Source: Bacteroidales bacterium UBA5515 (GTDB lineage Bacteria > Bacteroidota > Bacteroidia > Bacteroidales > P3). From it: a stretch of 42,931 bases of DNA. A model generated the notes under the pieces. It made no database searches. It was given only the letters and a program-made list of their open reading frames with translations, and was not told the DNA's origin. Below, piece by piece: positions 25,525-34,300 of the stretch; the first letter of the stretch is position 1; each line of letters opens with the position of its first letter. The stretch covers positions 1 to 42,931 of the forward strand of contig DIOL01000005.1 in NCBI GenBank assembly GCA_002423895.1, in the 5' to 3' direction. The position numbers and the translations under genes were made by a program.

Positions 25525-25558
25525 TTTGCTCATATTTCAAATAATTATAGTATGTTTG
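25525..25558 (+). promoter_or_regulatory. promoter of the OmpA-type gene
   Basis: TTTG (25525-25528), a 22-bp spacer and TATGTTTG (25551-25558) match the Bacteroidota promoter; the start codon is 27 bp further on. It is divergent from the purC promoter. Confidence 0.6.
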
Positions 25559-25584
25559 CAGTGCAATTAATATAATTCTTTATT

Positions 25585-26859
25585 ATGAAGAAGAAATTTT
25601 TTTTAACTTTGGTTATCACTCTTGCTATTGTTTCAGGAGCTTATTCTCAACAACCTAAAAAAACCAACAAGGGTAAGAAACCTATTCCAAAGCCTCAAAT
25701 ATTAGAAACTCCACTTCCTGCAAGAAGTGCTGATTGTTTTTTTGCTGCACCACTTCAAATTGATGTCCCCTTTGGACCAACTGAGCCACCTCGTGGATAT
25801 GGTTTTGTAAGTGAAATTGCAAAAGATGCCAAGACAAAGAATGTTTTTGATCAGGAACATAACTCTGTTTGGTATATTTTAACTATTCCTTATGATGGAA
25901 AGCTTTGCATTGATGTAACTCCAAAAGCAATTGCTGACGATTACGATATGTTGGTTTACAAATATACGAATAAGTATTTTTGCAATAGAATAATTGGAAA
26001 TAAGGTTGCTCCTGTGCGTTCTGTTATGTCAGCAGGCAACACCGAAACAAAAGGTGTTACAGGAATTGGATTAAAGGGCAAATTGACTAATGTTCCAAAA
26101 ACTTCAACTGCTCCTTATGCATCTTATATTGATGTTACAGCTGGTGAGAAATATGTTATTGTGGTTGATAACCTTGCAAGTGGTGGTTTAGGTCACACAA
26201 TTCTTGCTACTGTCAACACTGAATTTGCACCACTTACTGTTCTTCCAATTGACAGTATCAAAAGAGAAAGAACAACAGCTGATATTCTTATTAAAGATAA
26301 AGAAAGCGATAATGTTATTTTGGAAAAACAAGATGCAGGTGCTCAATTAATTAAAATTCTTCCAAGAAAGAATTATACCATTACTCTAAAAAAAGATGGA
26401 TATTTCAATTACAGAAGAGATGTTTCACATGCACAAGCTATTAAAGACTCTATCCTAACTGCTCGTTTGGTTCAAATAAAAGCTGGTTCAAAACTTCCAA
26501 TTAATGGATATCTTTATTTTGATGTTGATGAGATGAACAATGTTACTCTCCTTCCTGAAAGCTATTCTGCTTTGGATGATGCGGTGAAAACTCTTCAAGA
26601 ATATCCTCAACTTATTGTTGAAATAATTGGTAGAATACCAACAGAAGGATTTAGTTTAAGAAAAGATGCTGAAAACTCACGTTTAAGAGCTGAGGCTATT
26701 AAAAAATATTTAATTGGAAGAGGTATTTCAGAAACAAATCTTAAAACAAGAGGTTCTTATATTAAAGAACTTGAAACACAACTAATACAGCAAAAGAAAA
26801 GCAAGTCAGGCAGTGTTTTAACTCCAAATTGTGAGATTAAGATTTTAAAGACTCAATAA
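25585..26859 (+). CDS. OmpA-family envelope protein
   Basis: This 424-residue protein has a signal peptide (KKKFFLTLVITLAIVSGAYSQ), a Pro- and Lys-rich linker, and a beta-rich module of about 180 residues (from CFFAAPLQIDVPFGPTEPP) that ends near DNLASGGLGHT. A small PEGA-like or carrier-type repeat follows (PRKNYTITLKKDGYFNYRRD). The C-terminal 110 residues are OmpA-like: GYLYFDVDEMNNVTLLPESY, then LVEIIGRIPTEG-type strands, and SRLRAEAIKKYLIGRGI. That domain binds peptidoglycan, so the protein probably tethers the outer membrane or a surface machine to the wall. It is a single gene. Confidence 0.8.
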   Translation: MKKKFFLTLVITLAIVSGAYSQQPKKTNKGKKPIPKPQILETPLPARSADCFFAAPLQIDVPFGPTEPPRGYGFVSEIAKDAKTKNVFDQEHNSVWYILTIPYDGKLCIDVTPKAIADDYDMLVYKYTNKYFCNRIIGNKVAPVRSVMSAGNTETKGVTGIGLKGKLTNVPKTSTAPYASYIDVTAGEKYVIVVDNLASGGLGHTILATVNTEFAPLTVLPIDSIKRERTTADILIKDKESDNVILEKQDAGAQLIKILPRKNYTITLKKDGYFNYRRDVSHAQAIKDSILTARLVQIKAGSKLPINGYLYFDVDEMNNVTLLPESYSALDDAVKTLQEYPQLIVEIIGRIPTEGFSLRKDAENSRLRAEAIKKYLIGRGISETNLKTRGSYIKELETQLIQQKKSKSGSVLTPNCEIKILKTQ

Positions 26860-26973
26860 AGGGAGAGTTTGTTGAGGTATTTTTTATTAGTAAGGAGCTT
26901 AAAGACCCTAATGTCCTTAAAGACTTTAATGTACTTTTCATTATGATTAAGCATTAAAAACTCCTGAATTACT

Positions 26974-27327
26974 TTAAGAATAAAGTGTATTTTTTGGTTT
27001 ATCTGCTAATAGGCCAATGGCAACTGAGGTTTTACCATTATTATCTTTTGAATAGGTCATTTCAATTCTATCTAACTCATCTAAATGGGAGAACATAAAA
27101 AATGAAGTCTGTTCATCAAAATCAGGTAAATCCTGTTCTGAATAGATTATTGTTTTTAAATATGCTCTAATTACTTCTGAAACCATTTCTACACTCTTTC
27201 CAGTATTAAGAGCTATTCTCTTAACTATATCTCCTGCATTAACTGTTACACTTTGATTTTTTTGAAGCATATCATAGAAACTTTTCATTACATCTTTTTC
27301 TTCAAAATCTTTTTCATCATTTCCCAT
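26974..27327 (-). CDS. hypothetical protein with an HU-like helical segment
   Basis: The 117-residue product has no signal peptide. Residues about 32-62 (NAGDIVKRIALNTGKSVEMV, then SEVIRAYLKTI) resemble the N-terminal helix pair of HU/IHF proteins, but the DNA-binding arms are missing. The rest is acidic (DLPDFDEQTSFF, HLDELDRIE). It stands alone between an OmpA-type gene and a peroxiredoxin gene. It is likely real because of its normal amino-acid composition and clean spacing; function unknown. Confidence 0.55.
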   Translation of the reverse strand: MGNDEKDFEEKDVMKSFYDMLQKNQSVTVNAGDIVKRIALNTGKSVEMVSEVIRAYLKTIIYSEQDLPDFDEQTSFFMFSHLDELDRIEMTYSKDNNGKTSVAIGLLADKPKNTLYS

Positions 27328-27399
27328 AAAATAAAACTTAAAAGTTAATATATCTTTATAACGATATATTTTTAATTATTATTTCAATATAAAAAAATA

Positions 27400-27474
27400 A
27401 AGGGAGAAGATATTAATCAACTCCCTTCGCGGTTTTTCATAATTGGATAAAATCTACTCAGTTTGAAAAAACCG
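27400..27474. terminator. hairpins downstream of the peroxiredoxin gene
   Basis: AAGGGAG (27400-27406) pairs with CTCCCTT (27421-27427), and CGGTTTTTC (27430-27438) pairs with GAAAAAACCG (27465-27474). They lie about 55-130 bp past the stop of the peroxiredoxin gene and upstream of the 27327 gene, both on the minus strand. Either could end transcription, but the loops are long. Confidence 0.35.
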
Positions 27475-27529
27475 AAATTTAAACATCAAAATCAAATCTA
27501 TTATAACTTAAAACATATTTACATAAAAT

Positions 27530-28240
27530 CTATTTACCTAATCTGCTCTCAACTTCTTCTTTTGAAAGTTTTTTAGTACAGAAGAACCAATCGTAGCATT
27601 TAATGTTTTCATCCTTGCTTTCCATTCTTTCCTTAGCAACTCCACATGAACCTGCTGTTGGTACAATTACTTCATCTCCTGGACGCCAATCTGCTGGTAA
27701 TGCCACATTGAAATTATCTACTGTTTGCAATCCAATTAAAACTCTCTTCAATTCGTCAAAGTTTCTTCCTAATGCAAGTGGATAATAAATAATTGCACGA
27801 ATAATGTCTTGTGGGTCTATGAAGAAAACTGCTCTAACTGCTTTTGTGGTTGCTTCTCCCGGTTGAATCATTCCATATTTATTGGCAACTTCCATTGTTA
27901 TATCTTCAATTAAAGGGAATTTTACTTCCATTCCTTTCATATCCTTATATTCAATTTTGTCCTTAATGGTTCTTAACCATGCAATGTGACTGTATAGTCC
28001 ATCAACAGAAAGACCTACCAATTGAGTATTCAATGCTTCAAACTCTGGTGCCATTTTTGCAAAGGTCATAAACTCAGAAGTACAAACAGGAGTAAAATCT
28101 GCTGGGTGTGAGAAAAGGATTTTCCACTTTCCTTTATAGTCTTCTGGGAAGTTAATGTTTCCTTGTGTAGTTACAGCCTTAAATGAAGGTGCTTTGTCGC
28201 CAATTCTTGGCATTGAATTTACTATATTTGTTGTTTCCAT
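27530..28240 (-). CDS. peroxiredoxin, Prx6 type
   Basis: This 236-residue protein is a thioredoxin-fold peroxidase that reduces hydrogen peroxide and organic peroxides. The peroxidatic site is HPADFTPVCTSEF with C53. The long C-terminal arm (from about 160) carries C199, and CYDWFFC with C215 and C221, the arrangement seen in archaeal and anaerobe Prx6 proteins in which a C-terminal Cys resolves the sulfenate. It is transcribed divergently from an OxyR-like gene, and their promoters overlap, so oxidant-responsive control is likely. Confidence 0.92.
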   Translation of the reverse strand: METTNIVNSMPRIGDKAPSFKAVTTQGNINFPEDYKGKWKILFSHPADFTPVCTSEFMTFAKMAPEFEALNTQLVGLSVDGLYSHIAWLRTIKDKIEYKDMKGMEVKFPLIEDITMEVANKYGMIQPGEATTKAVRAVFFIDPQDIIRAIIYYPLALGRNFDELKRVLIGLQTVDNFNVALPADWRPGDEVIVPTAGSCGVAKERMESKDENIKCYDWFFCTKKLSKEEVESRLGK

Positions 28241-28287
28241 TTTATTTTCGTTTTTTTATTATATCTTTTTTAATTATTTTCTGATGG

Positions 28288-28319
28288 CAAAATTATAACG
28301 AGTTTTTGTATTTACCAAA
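28288..28319 (-). promoter_or_regulatory. promoter of the peroxiredoxin gene
   Basis: On the minus strand TTTG (28316-28319), a 20-bp spacer and TAATTTTG (28288-28295) match both elements with ideal spacing. It overlaps the divergent regulator promoter. Confidence 0.65.
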
Positions 28320-28338
28320 CAGATATTTTCTATCTTTG
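28305..28338 (+). promoter_or_regulatory. promoter of the oxyR-like gene
   Basis: TTTG (28305-28308), a 22-bp spacer and TATCTTTG (28331-28338) precede the start codon at 28360. It lies inside the longer possible frame from 28306, which supports the shorter start. Confidence 0.65.
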
Positions 28339-28359
28339 CATCGACAAAAACGATTAGAT

Positions 28360-29286
28360 ATGACAATTCAACAATTAGAATACGTTGTGGCTGTGGATAA
28401 ATACAGGCATTTCATTAACGCTGCAAAGGCATGCGATATAACTCAATCAACCCTTAGTGCTATGATTCAAAAACTCGAAAACGAGTTAGATGTAATAATT
28501 TTTGACAGAAATTCTCATCCAATTCAGCCAACAAATATTGGAGAAAAGATAATTAATCAAGCTAAGATTATTCTTTTTAACTCCAAGCAATTGATGGAGA
28601 TGGTTATGGACGAAAGGAATAAAAGTGAAGGGCAAATTAAATTGGGGATTATTCCAACTGTTGCTACTTATATTTTACCAAAGCTTTTTAAAGAGGTTAT
28701 GGATAAACATCCAAATATTAAACTAAACGTTACTGAAACTCAAACTTCCAATATTATCAAGCAACTTCATCGTGCTGAATTGGATATGGCTATTCTTGCA
28801 ACACCTTTAAATGAAAGTGATTTATTGGAAATACCTATTTATTATGAAGAGTTTGTGGCTTATATTTCACCCTTAGATGATTTGTATAAAGAAAAAGAAA
28901 TTAAGTCTTCATCAATGAAATTGGATAATATGTGGGTTTTGCAGGAAGGACATTGTTTCAGGAATCAGGTTTTGAATTTCTGCAAACGAGACTCCGACTT
29001 TAAGCCTAATTATGAGGCTGGAAATATTGATACATTGGTTAAGATTGTTGATAAGAATAAAGGTTATACAATAATACCTCAACTTCATATTGACCTTTTA
29101 ACACAAGAACAGAAGAAAAATATTCGACCATTAGTTTCTCCTAAAATTGTAAGAGAGATTTCTATTGTAATTAGAAAAGATTATGTTAGAGAAACTCTTT
29201 TAAATCATATTGCAGAAATGCTTAAATCAATTATCCCTGAAAAGATGATTGATGAAAGATTAAAGAAATTTGCTATTAGGTTATAG
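28360..29286 (+). CDS. oxyR: OxyR-like LysR-family regulator
   Basis: From the ATG at 28360 the protein has 308 residues. The N-terminus is a LysR winged helix (MTIQQLEYVVAVDKYRHFI, then ACDITQSTLSAMIQKLENEL), and the rest is the periplasmic-binding-like sensor domain (LGIIPTVATYILPKLF). In the sensor, EGHCFRNQVLNFCKRDS has two Cys residues separated by eight residues, matching the redox pair of OxyR. The 54-bp in-frame extension upstream contains the promoter and is not translated. It probably senses peroxide and controls the divergent peroxiredoxin gene and itself. Confidence 0.88.
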   Translation: MTIQQLEYVVAVDKYRHFINAAKACDITQSTLSAMIQKLENELDVIIFDRNSHPIQPTNIGEKIINQAKIILFNSKQLMEMVMDERNKSEGQIKLGIIPTVATYILPKLFKEVMDKHPNIKLNVTETQTSNIIKQLHRAELDMAILATPLNESDLLEIPIYYEEFVAYISPLDDLYKEKEIKSSSMKLDNMWVLQEGHCFRNQVLNFCKRDSDFKPNYEAGNIDTLVKIVDKNKGYTIIPQLHIDLLTQEQKKNIRPLVSPKIVREISIVIRKDYVRETLLNHIAEMLKSIIPEKMIDERLKKFAIRL

Positions 29287-29290
29287 GTTT

Positions 29291-29383
29291 TTTGTTGAGG
29301 TGTTGAGGCGTTGAGACGCAAGCGACTAAACAACTAAACAACTAAACAACTAAACGACTAAACAACTCAACAACTAAACTCTC
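29291..29383. repeat. 8-bp tandem repeats between oxyR and murA
   Basis: Two simple arrays adjoin: GTTGAGGT-type units (about 29294-29318) and AACTAAAC units (about 29326-29378). The second runs over the murA stop codon (TAG at 29374-29376). It is a slippage-prone spacer with no sign of a gene. Confidence 0.8.
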
Positions 29384-30678
29384 TTAATACAAGCTCCTAT
29401 TGCGTTTAGACGTTTGTCTATGTTTGAATAACCTCTGTCTATTTGTTCAATATTGTCTATTGTGCTTTTTCCTTGTGCTGAAAGAGCTGCAATCAATAGG
29501 GCTACTCCTGCTCTAATATCAGGTGAAACCATATTTACTCCTCTTAGAGGATAACGTTTTTCAAGCCCAATTACTGTTGCTCTATGTGGATCGCAAAGTA
29601 TTATTTGAGCTCCCATATCAATTAGTTTATCAACAAAGAATAAACGGCTTTCAAACATCTTTTGATGAATAAGAACACTTCCTCTTGCTTGTGTTGCAAC
29701 AACAAGGGCTATGGAGATTAAATCGGGAGTGAATCCAGGCCATGGTGCATCTGCAATGGTCATAATGGAACCATCCATAAATCTCTCTACTTCATAAATA
29801 TCCTGAGAAGGAATATGAATATCATCTCCAATATGATCTATCTTTATTCCTAAACGACGAAAAACATCTGGGATAATTCCTAACTGCTGATAGTTTACAT
29901 CTTTAATTGTTATTTCAGAACTTGTCATTGCTGCAAGTCCAATAAAAGAGCCAACTTCAATCATATCGGGTAATAGTCGATGAGTTGTTCCTTTCAATTC
30001 TTTTACTCCTTCAATAACAAGCAGGTTTGAACCCACTCCTGATATATTAGCTCCCATTCGGTTAAGCATTGAGCAAAGTTGGAAAAGATAAGGTTCGCAA
30101 GCTGCATTGAAAATTGTTGTTTTACCCTCAGCCATAACAGCACTCATAACAATATTGGCAGTTCCTGTTACGGAAGCTTCATCCAATAGCATATATGTTC
30201 CTTTAAGCTTTGTGGCTGTAATTTCGTAAGATGAAACCTTTTCATTAAAACTAACATCAGCTCCAAGCTTTTGAAATCCTATATAGTGAGTGTCTAAACG
30301 TCTTCTTCCTATTTTATCTCCACCAGGAATTGGATTGGAGGCTTTATGGAAACGTGCAAGCATTGGACCAACAATCATTATGCTTCCTCTTAGTCCTGTT
30401 GCCAGCTTGCAGTATTCGGGTGTTTGAATTAGGTCGAGGTTAACATTTTCTGCTTTAAAAGAATATTTCTCCTCTCCAAGCTTTTCTACCTTAACCCCAA
30501 TATATGCTAATAACTCTATAAGTTTATTTACATCTCTAATATTTGGAATATTATCTATTATAACCTCTTCCTTTGTTAATAAAACAGCACAAATAACTTG
30601 CAGAGCTTCATTCTTAGCTCCCTGAGGAACAATATCTCCTTTGAGTTTATGTCCTCCAATAATTTCAAACTTACTCAT
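29374..30678 (-). CDS. murA: UDP-N-acetylglucosamine 1-carboxyvinyltransferase
   Basis: This 434-residue protein is the first committed enzyme of peptidoglycan synthesis, moving enolpyruvate from PEP to UDP-GlcNAc. It has the GAKNEAL motif (20-26), the TGLRGSIMIVGPMLARF stretch and the LLPDMIEVGSFIGLAA segment. The active-site loop reads PIPGGDKIGRRRLDTH: Asp121 replaces the Cys (Cys115 in E. coli) that fosfomycin alkylates, so the enzyme should be fosfomycin-insensitive. It is cotranscribed with the DUF4290 gene, which ends 9 bp upstream. Confidence 0.96.
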   Translation of the reverse strand: MSKFEIIGGHKLKGDIVPQGAKNEALQVICAVLLTKEEVIIDNIPNIRDVNKLIELLAYIGVKVEKLGEEKYSFKAENVNLDLIQTPEYCKLATGLRGSIMIVGPMLARFHKASNPIPGGDKIGRRRLDTHYIGFQKLGADVSFNEKVSSYEITATKLKGTYMLLDEASVTGTANIVMSAVMAEGKTTIFNAACEPYLFQLCSMLNRMGANISGVGSNLLVIEGVKELKGTTHRLLPDMIEVGSFIGLAAMTSSEITIKDVNYQQLGIIPDVFRRLGIKIDHIGDDIHIPSQDIYEVERFMDGSIMTIADAPWPGFTPDLISIALVVATQARGSVLIHQKMFESRLFFVDKLIDMGAQIILCDPHRATVIGLEKRYPLRGVNMVSPDIRAGVALLIAALSAQGKSTIDNIEQIDRGYSNIDKRLNAIGACIKRV

Positions 30679-30687
30679 ATTTATTTA

Positions 30688-31335
30688 TTATTTAGGATTA
30701 TGATTATTTTTTCCGTTTGCAGCTGAGAAATGTTTGCCATTCTTTTGATTGTTCTTTGGCTTAATATACTTTTTCTTATTACTTCCAAGAATATTCTTTG
30801 TTGTGTTCAGTTTAAAGTCATCATGAAGTTTTAACTGTCCTTTTGATAGCTCTTCAAAATGTTTTAAGATTAAATCATCTTCAACTGAATCTCTATTCCA
30901 TTGTAAATATGATTTCTTTAATTGTTGAGCTATAAGTGCAATCAATACCTTCTTTTCATCCCCATCTTCCATTTCAATAACTTTCTCAATCATATTCTCC
31001 AAAACCTTACCATAAGGGCCAAACTTAATATCACTATTCTTGTAACTTAAAGGTAGTGGTGGTGCAATAGTTTCTTGTCTTGAAGGCATTGGATAAGGTG
31101 AATCAACATCCAATTTAAAATCAGAAATTATGAAAAGATGATCCCATAATTTATGTTTGTAATCCACAATATTTTTTGCATCGGGATTTACATTATACAT
31201 TGCAGTTATAATAAATTTCACATATGCATTTCGCATTTCCCTATCCTCAATGGTTAAAGCATAATCAACCATCTTTTGAACATTCCTGCCATATTCAGGT
31301 ATCTTCAAGTCCTCTCTTTCTGTATTATATTCCAT
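30688..31335 (-). CDS. DUF4290 family protein
   Basis: From the ATG at 31335 the protein has 215 residues. It is helical and acidic in the first part (MEYNTEREDLKIPEYGRNVQ, then YALTIEDREMRNAYVKFII), with a basic, Asn- and Lys-rich tail (KKKYIKPKNNQKNGKH). This family occurs next to murA in many Bacteroidota; its function is unknown. The in-frame extension to 31377 (MKICGLTEILKNKY) lies in the repeat-like leader and is not expected to be translated. Confidence 0.8.
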   Translation of the reverse strand: MEYNTEREDLKIPEYGRNVQKMVDYALTIEDREMRNAYVKFIITAMYNVNPDAKNIVDYKHKLWDHLFIISDFKLDVDSPYPMPSRQETIAPPLPLSYKNSDIKFGPYGKVLENMIEKVIEMEDGDEKKVLIALIAQQLKKSYLQWNRDSVEDDLILKHFEELSKGQLKLHDDFKLNTTKNILGSNKKKYIKPKNNQKNGKHFSAANGKNNHNPK

Positions 31336-31362
31336 ATATTTATTTTTTAATATCTCTGTTAG

Positions 31363-31515
31363 TCCACAGATTTTCACAAATTTCCTCAGATTTCTCTTTT
31401 TCTGATTTTTGCTTAACTGTGTTTATATGTAGACTATTTTATAATTAATCTGTGTAAATTTCTATTCTATTTTATTATTTCAATTTATCTGTGTTAATCT
31501 GTGCAAATCTGTGGA
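31363..31515. repeat. degenerate CACAGATT repeat, inverted pair
   Basis: TCCACAGATT (31363-31372) and AATCTGTGGA (31506-31515) are exact inverted copies, with further CAGATTT/AATCTGTG words between them. The same pair bounds 36542-36602, and single copies occur near 2188. It forms the spacer between the helicase gene and the DUF4290 gene. Confidence 0.7.
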
Positions 31516-31524
31516 CAGAAGAAA

Positions 31525-33801
31525 CTACATCAATTTTAATTTTGCAAATCTAAGAACTAATTTTTTAATTCCAAAACCTGCAAAATTTACTTCTGCTTTT
31601 GTATCATCTCCTTTTCCTTCCAAAGCAAGGATTTTACCCTTTCCAAACTTATCGTGATAAACCTCCATTCCTTCTTCAAAAGCGTTCATATCAGTTACTG
31701 GTGTTCCTCCAATTGGTTTTGGAAGTGTGTCTATTTTCTTTAAATTTCGGTTAACACTAACAAAATCGGAATTGGAGAATGAAGGTGTTTTCAGCTTGGT
31801 TTTTTCTTTTAAATTATTATAATTCTCATTGAAATAATCCTTGTCTATATCTGCTAAAAACCTGCTTTCTTCATTGTATGCAATACTTCCATTTCTAAAA
31901 CGCATTTGAGCGCAGGAAAGTGCTAATTCCTTTTTTGCTCTTGTCATAGCAACATAGAAAAGACGTCTTTCTTCTTCCATCTCAACCTGAGAACCTATAC
32001 ACATGGCACTTGGGAAAAGATTTTCTTCCATTCCTGCAACAAAGACATAAGAAAATTCCAATCCCTTAGCTGAGTGAATGGTCATAAGAGATACTGTATT
32101 ATCATCATTCTTATCTCCCCTGTCTGTTTCGCTTAAAAGACTTGTTTGCTGAACAAAAATATCTAATGTTTTATTTCTAAGAGCAATCTCCTCTCCTGTT
32201 TGTTCGTCCAATATCATTTCATCTTCTGACTCAACAAATGCTTGAATGGCACTTATCAATTCATCAATATTATCCAATTTATCTTCAACAGCAGGATCGG
32301 CCTCATTCTTTAAAGTTGTTACTATATTTGATTTAGCAATAATATTAACTCCAAGCTCATAAGCATCAATCTTATCTTTTTCAATTGTGAAAGCTTGAAT
32401 CATTGTAACGAAATCAATAATACTTTGTTTGGTTCTGGGAGTAAGTTGTATTTTATCAATATGATTTAAAGCAGCATGAAACAAAGATACATTTTCTTCA
32501 TTGGCTAATATTTTCAGTTTATTTATGGATGTGTCGCCAATTGAACGTGCAGGATAATTGATAACTCTTAAAAAAGCTTCATCATCCGAATTATTCACAA
32601 CCAAACTAAAATAAGCCAAAATATCTTTTATTTCCTTTCTTCCATAAAATGAAATACCACTGAAAATTCTATAAGGAATATTCAAAAAACGAAGATTTTC
32701 TTCCAAAACACGTGATTGTTGATTGGTTCTGTAAAGAATTGCAAAATCCTTATAATCGGCATCTTCTTCACGTATTCTATCTCTAATGGTATTACAAATC
32801 CATTTTGCTTCATCCTTATCGGAATCAGATTTGCAGAAATTAATCTTCCTTCCCTCTCCATTATTTGTCCAAACCTTTTTCTCAATTTTTTTGGAATTGC
32901 GACTAATAACGCTATTTGCAGCATTTACAATATTGCTTGTTGAACGGTAGTTTTGTTCAAGTTTAAAGAGTTTAGCATCTGGATAATCCTTTTGAAAATC
33001 CAATATATTACGAATATCTGCTCCACGAAAAGCATAAATTGATTGGGCATCATCACCTACCACACAAATATTTCTGTATCGAGCTGAAAGCTTTTTAACA
33101 ATATAGTATTGGGCAAAATTTGTATCCTGATACTCATCAACCAATATATATTTAAACCTTTCCTGATACTTTAAAAGCAAATCATTTTGATCTCTAAGCA
33201 AAACATTCATATTAAAAAGCAAATCATCAAAATCCATAGCCATATTCCTTCTCAAACGATGATTATACTCTTGATATATTTTAGCAATATATGGTCTTGA
33301 ATTTGCTCTGTCTTCCATCATCAACTGCTCATTATCCATATAAGCCTGTGGAGAAATTAAACTGCTCTTTGCTGCTGAAATTCTATTTAAAAGATAAGAT
33401 TTGTTATATAGCTTATCATCCAAATTAAAATCCTTAACAATGGCACGAATAACTGATTTAGAATTTTCTGTATCGTAAATTGTAAAAGAATTCAAATAAC
33501 CCAATCTTTCAGCCTCAATACGAAGAATTTTAGAAAAAATTGAGTGGAAAGTACCCATAAAAATATACTTAGCATTATCCCCAACCAAGTCCACAATTCT
33601 CTCTCTCATTTCGTTAGCTGCTTTATTGGTAAAGGTTAAAGCCAATATATTATGAGGATTAACCCCCTGTTGAATCAAATAAGCAATCCTGTAAGTTAAA
33701 GTTCTGGTTTTTCCACTACCTGCACCAGCAATAATCAAATTAGGTCCTTCAACACTCTCACAAGCCAATCTCTGCTCAGGGTTCAAATCTTCTAACAACA
33801 T
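31525..33801 (-). CDS. pcrA: UvrD/PcrA-type DNA helicase
   Basis: This 758-residue superfamily 1A helicase has LNPEQRLACE (Q motif), Walker A IIAGAGSGKTRTLTYR, VDEYQDTNFAQY (Walker B), GDDAQSIYAFRGAD, LEQNYRS, and late motifs VSLMTIHSAKGLEFSYVF and FYVAMTRAKKEL. The last 45 residues (HDKFGKGKILALEGKGDD) form the Tudor-like C-terminal domain of UvrD and PcrA. It unwinds DNA 3'-5' in excision and mismatch repair and removes bound protein. A well-matched promoter lies upstream, so it is an independent unit. Confidence 0.95.
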   Translation of the reverse strand: MLLEDLNPEQRLACESVEGPNLIIAGAGSGKTRTLTYRIAYLIQQGVNPHNILALTFTNKAANEMRERIVDLVGDNAKYIFMGTFHSIFSKILRIEAERLGYLNSFTIYDTENSKSVIRAIVKDFNLDDKLYNKSYLLNRISAAKSSLISPQAYMDNEQLMMEDRANSRPYIAKIYQEYNHRLRRNMAMDFDDLLFNMNVLLRDQNDLLLKYQERFKYILVDEYQDTNFAQYYIVKKLSARYRNICVVGDDAQSIYAFRGADIRNILDFQKDYPDAKLFKLEQNYRSTSNIVNAANSVISRNSKKIEKKVWTNNGEGRKINFCKSDSDKDEAKWICNTIRDRIREEDADYKDFAILYRTNQQSRVLEENLRFLNIPYRIFSGISFYGRKEIKDILAYFSLVVNNSDDEAFLRVINYPARSIGDTSINKLKILANEENVSLFHAALNHIDKIQLTPRTKQSIIDFVTMIQAFTIEKDKIDAYELGVNIIAKSNIVTTLKNEADPAVEDKLDNIDELISAIQAFVESEDEMILDEQTGEEIALRNKTLDIFVQQTSLLSETDRGDKNDDNTVSLMTIHSAKGLEFSYVFVAGMEENLFPSAMCIGSQVEMEEERRLFYVAMTRAKKELALSCAQMRFRNGSIAYNEESRFLADIDKDYFNENYNNLKEKTKLKTPSFSNSDFVSVNRNLKKIDTLPKPIGGTPVTDMNAFEEGMEVYHDKFGKGKILALEGKGDDTKAEVNFAGFGIKKLVLRFAKLKLM

Positions 33802-33845
33802 CTTTATAAAGCAATTATTTATAATAATACACTAAAATTAATCTT

Positions 33846-33878
33846 CAAAGATAATAAAAAAAATACACATGGAACAAA
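33846..33878 (-). promoter_or_regulatory. promoter of the helicase gene
   Basis: On the minus strand TTTG (33875-33878), a 21-bp spacer and TATCTTTG (33846-33853) match both consensus elements. The start codon is 44 bp downstream. Confidence 0.7.
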
Positions 33879-34300
33879 TGAAATTGGTAAGTCAGTGAAT
33901 CAGGCGTTTATTAATGATTAATGATTAATGGGAAGGACATTAAGGTTTTTAAGGTCTTTAAGGTCATTAGGGTCTTTAAACTCACTAAACCTCAAATAAC
34001 AATAAAAAAAGAGCTCTCAATTGAAATTTTTTTCTTATATTTGCAAAAGAAAATCGAATTAAGGTTAATTAAAGACTATTTATATAAAAGTCTCCTTTCA
34101 AAACAAAAAACCTTTCAATCTAAAACATATTAAAAAAAAGATGTACATCTTTTATAGTGAAAGATGCACATCTTTCATGTCAAATGATGTGCATCTTTTG
34201 AGTAAAAAGTCGCCGTATAATTAGTTTTATACTTCGTTTTTATGAAAATATATCAAGACTTTACAAAAATATATCAAGGCTTTATAAAAATATATCGAGA
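33879..34300. other. intergenic region with low-complexity and tandem repeats
   Basis: No gene is supported. 33930-33990 is a TTAAGGTCTTTAAGG-type low-complexity segment like those near 2722 and 26891. A plus-strand TATATTTG (34036-34043) could be a lone promoter element. Two tandem arrays follow and are listed separately. The 70-codon frame from 33921 is repeat-derived. Confidence 0.55.
34136..34200. repeat. three palindromes with a 23-bp period
   Basis: GATGTACATC (34140-34149), GATGCACATC (34163-34172) and GATGTGCATC (34186-34195) lie exactly 23 bp apart. The first extends to the perfect palindrome AAAAGATGTACATCTTTT, the second to GAAAGATGCACATCTTTC with one central mismatch pair. Confidence 0.85.

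Noticed and set aside
33921..34133. 70-codon plus-strand frame
   Set aside because: The first third is a translation of the low-complexity TTTAAGGTC segment; no start signal and no family.
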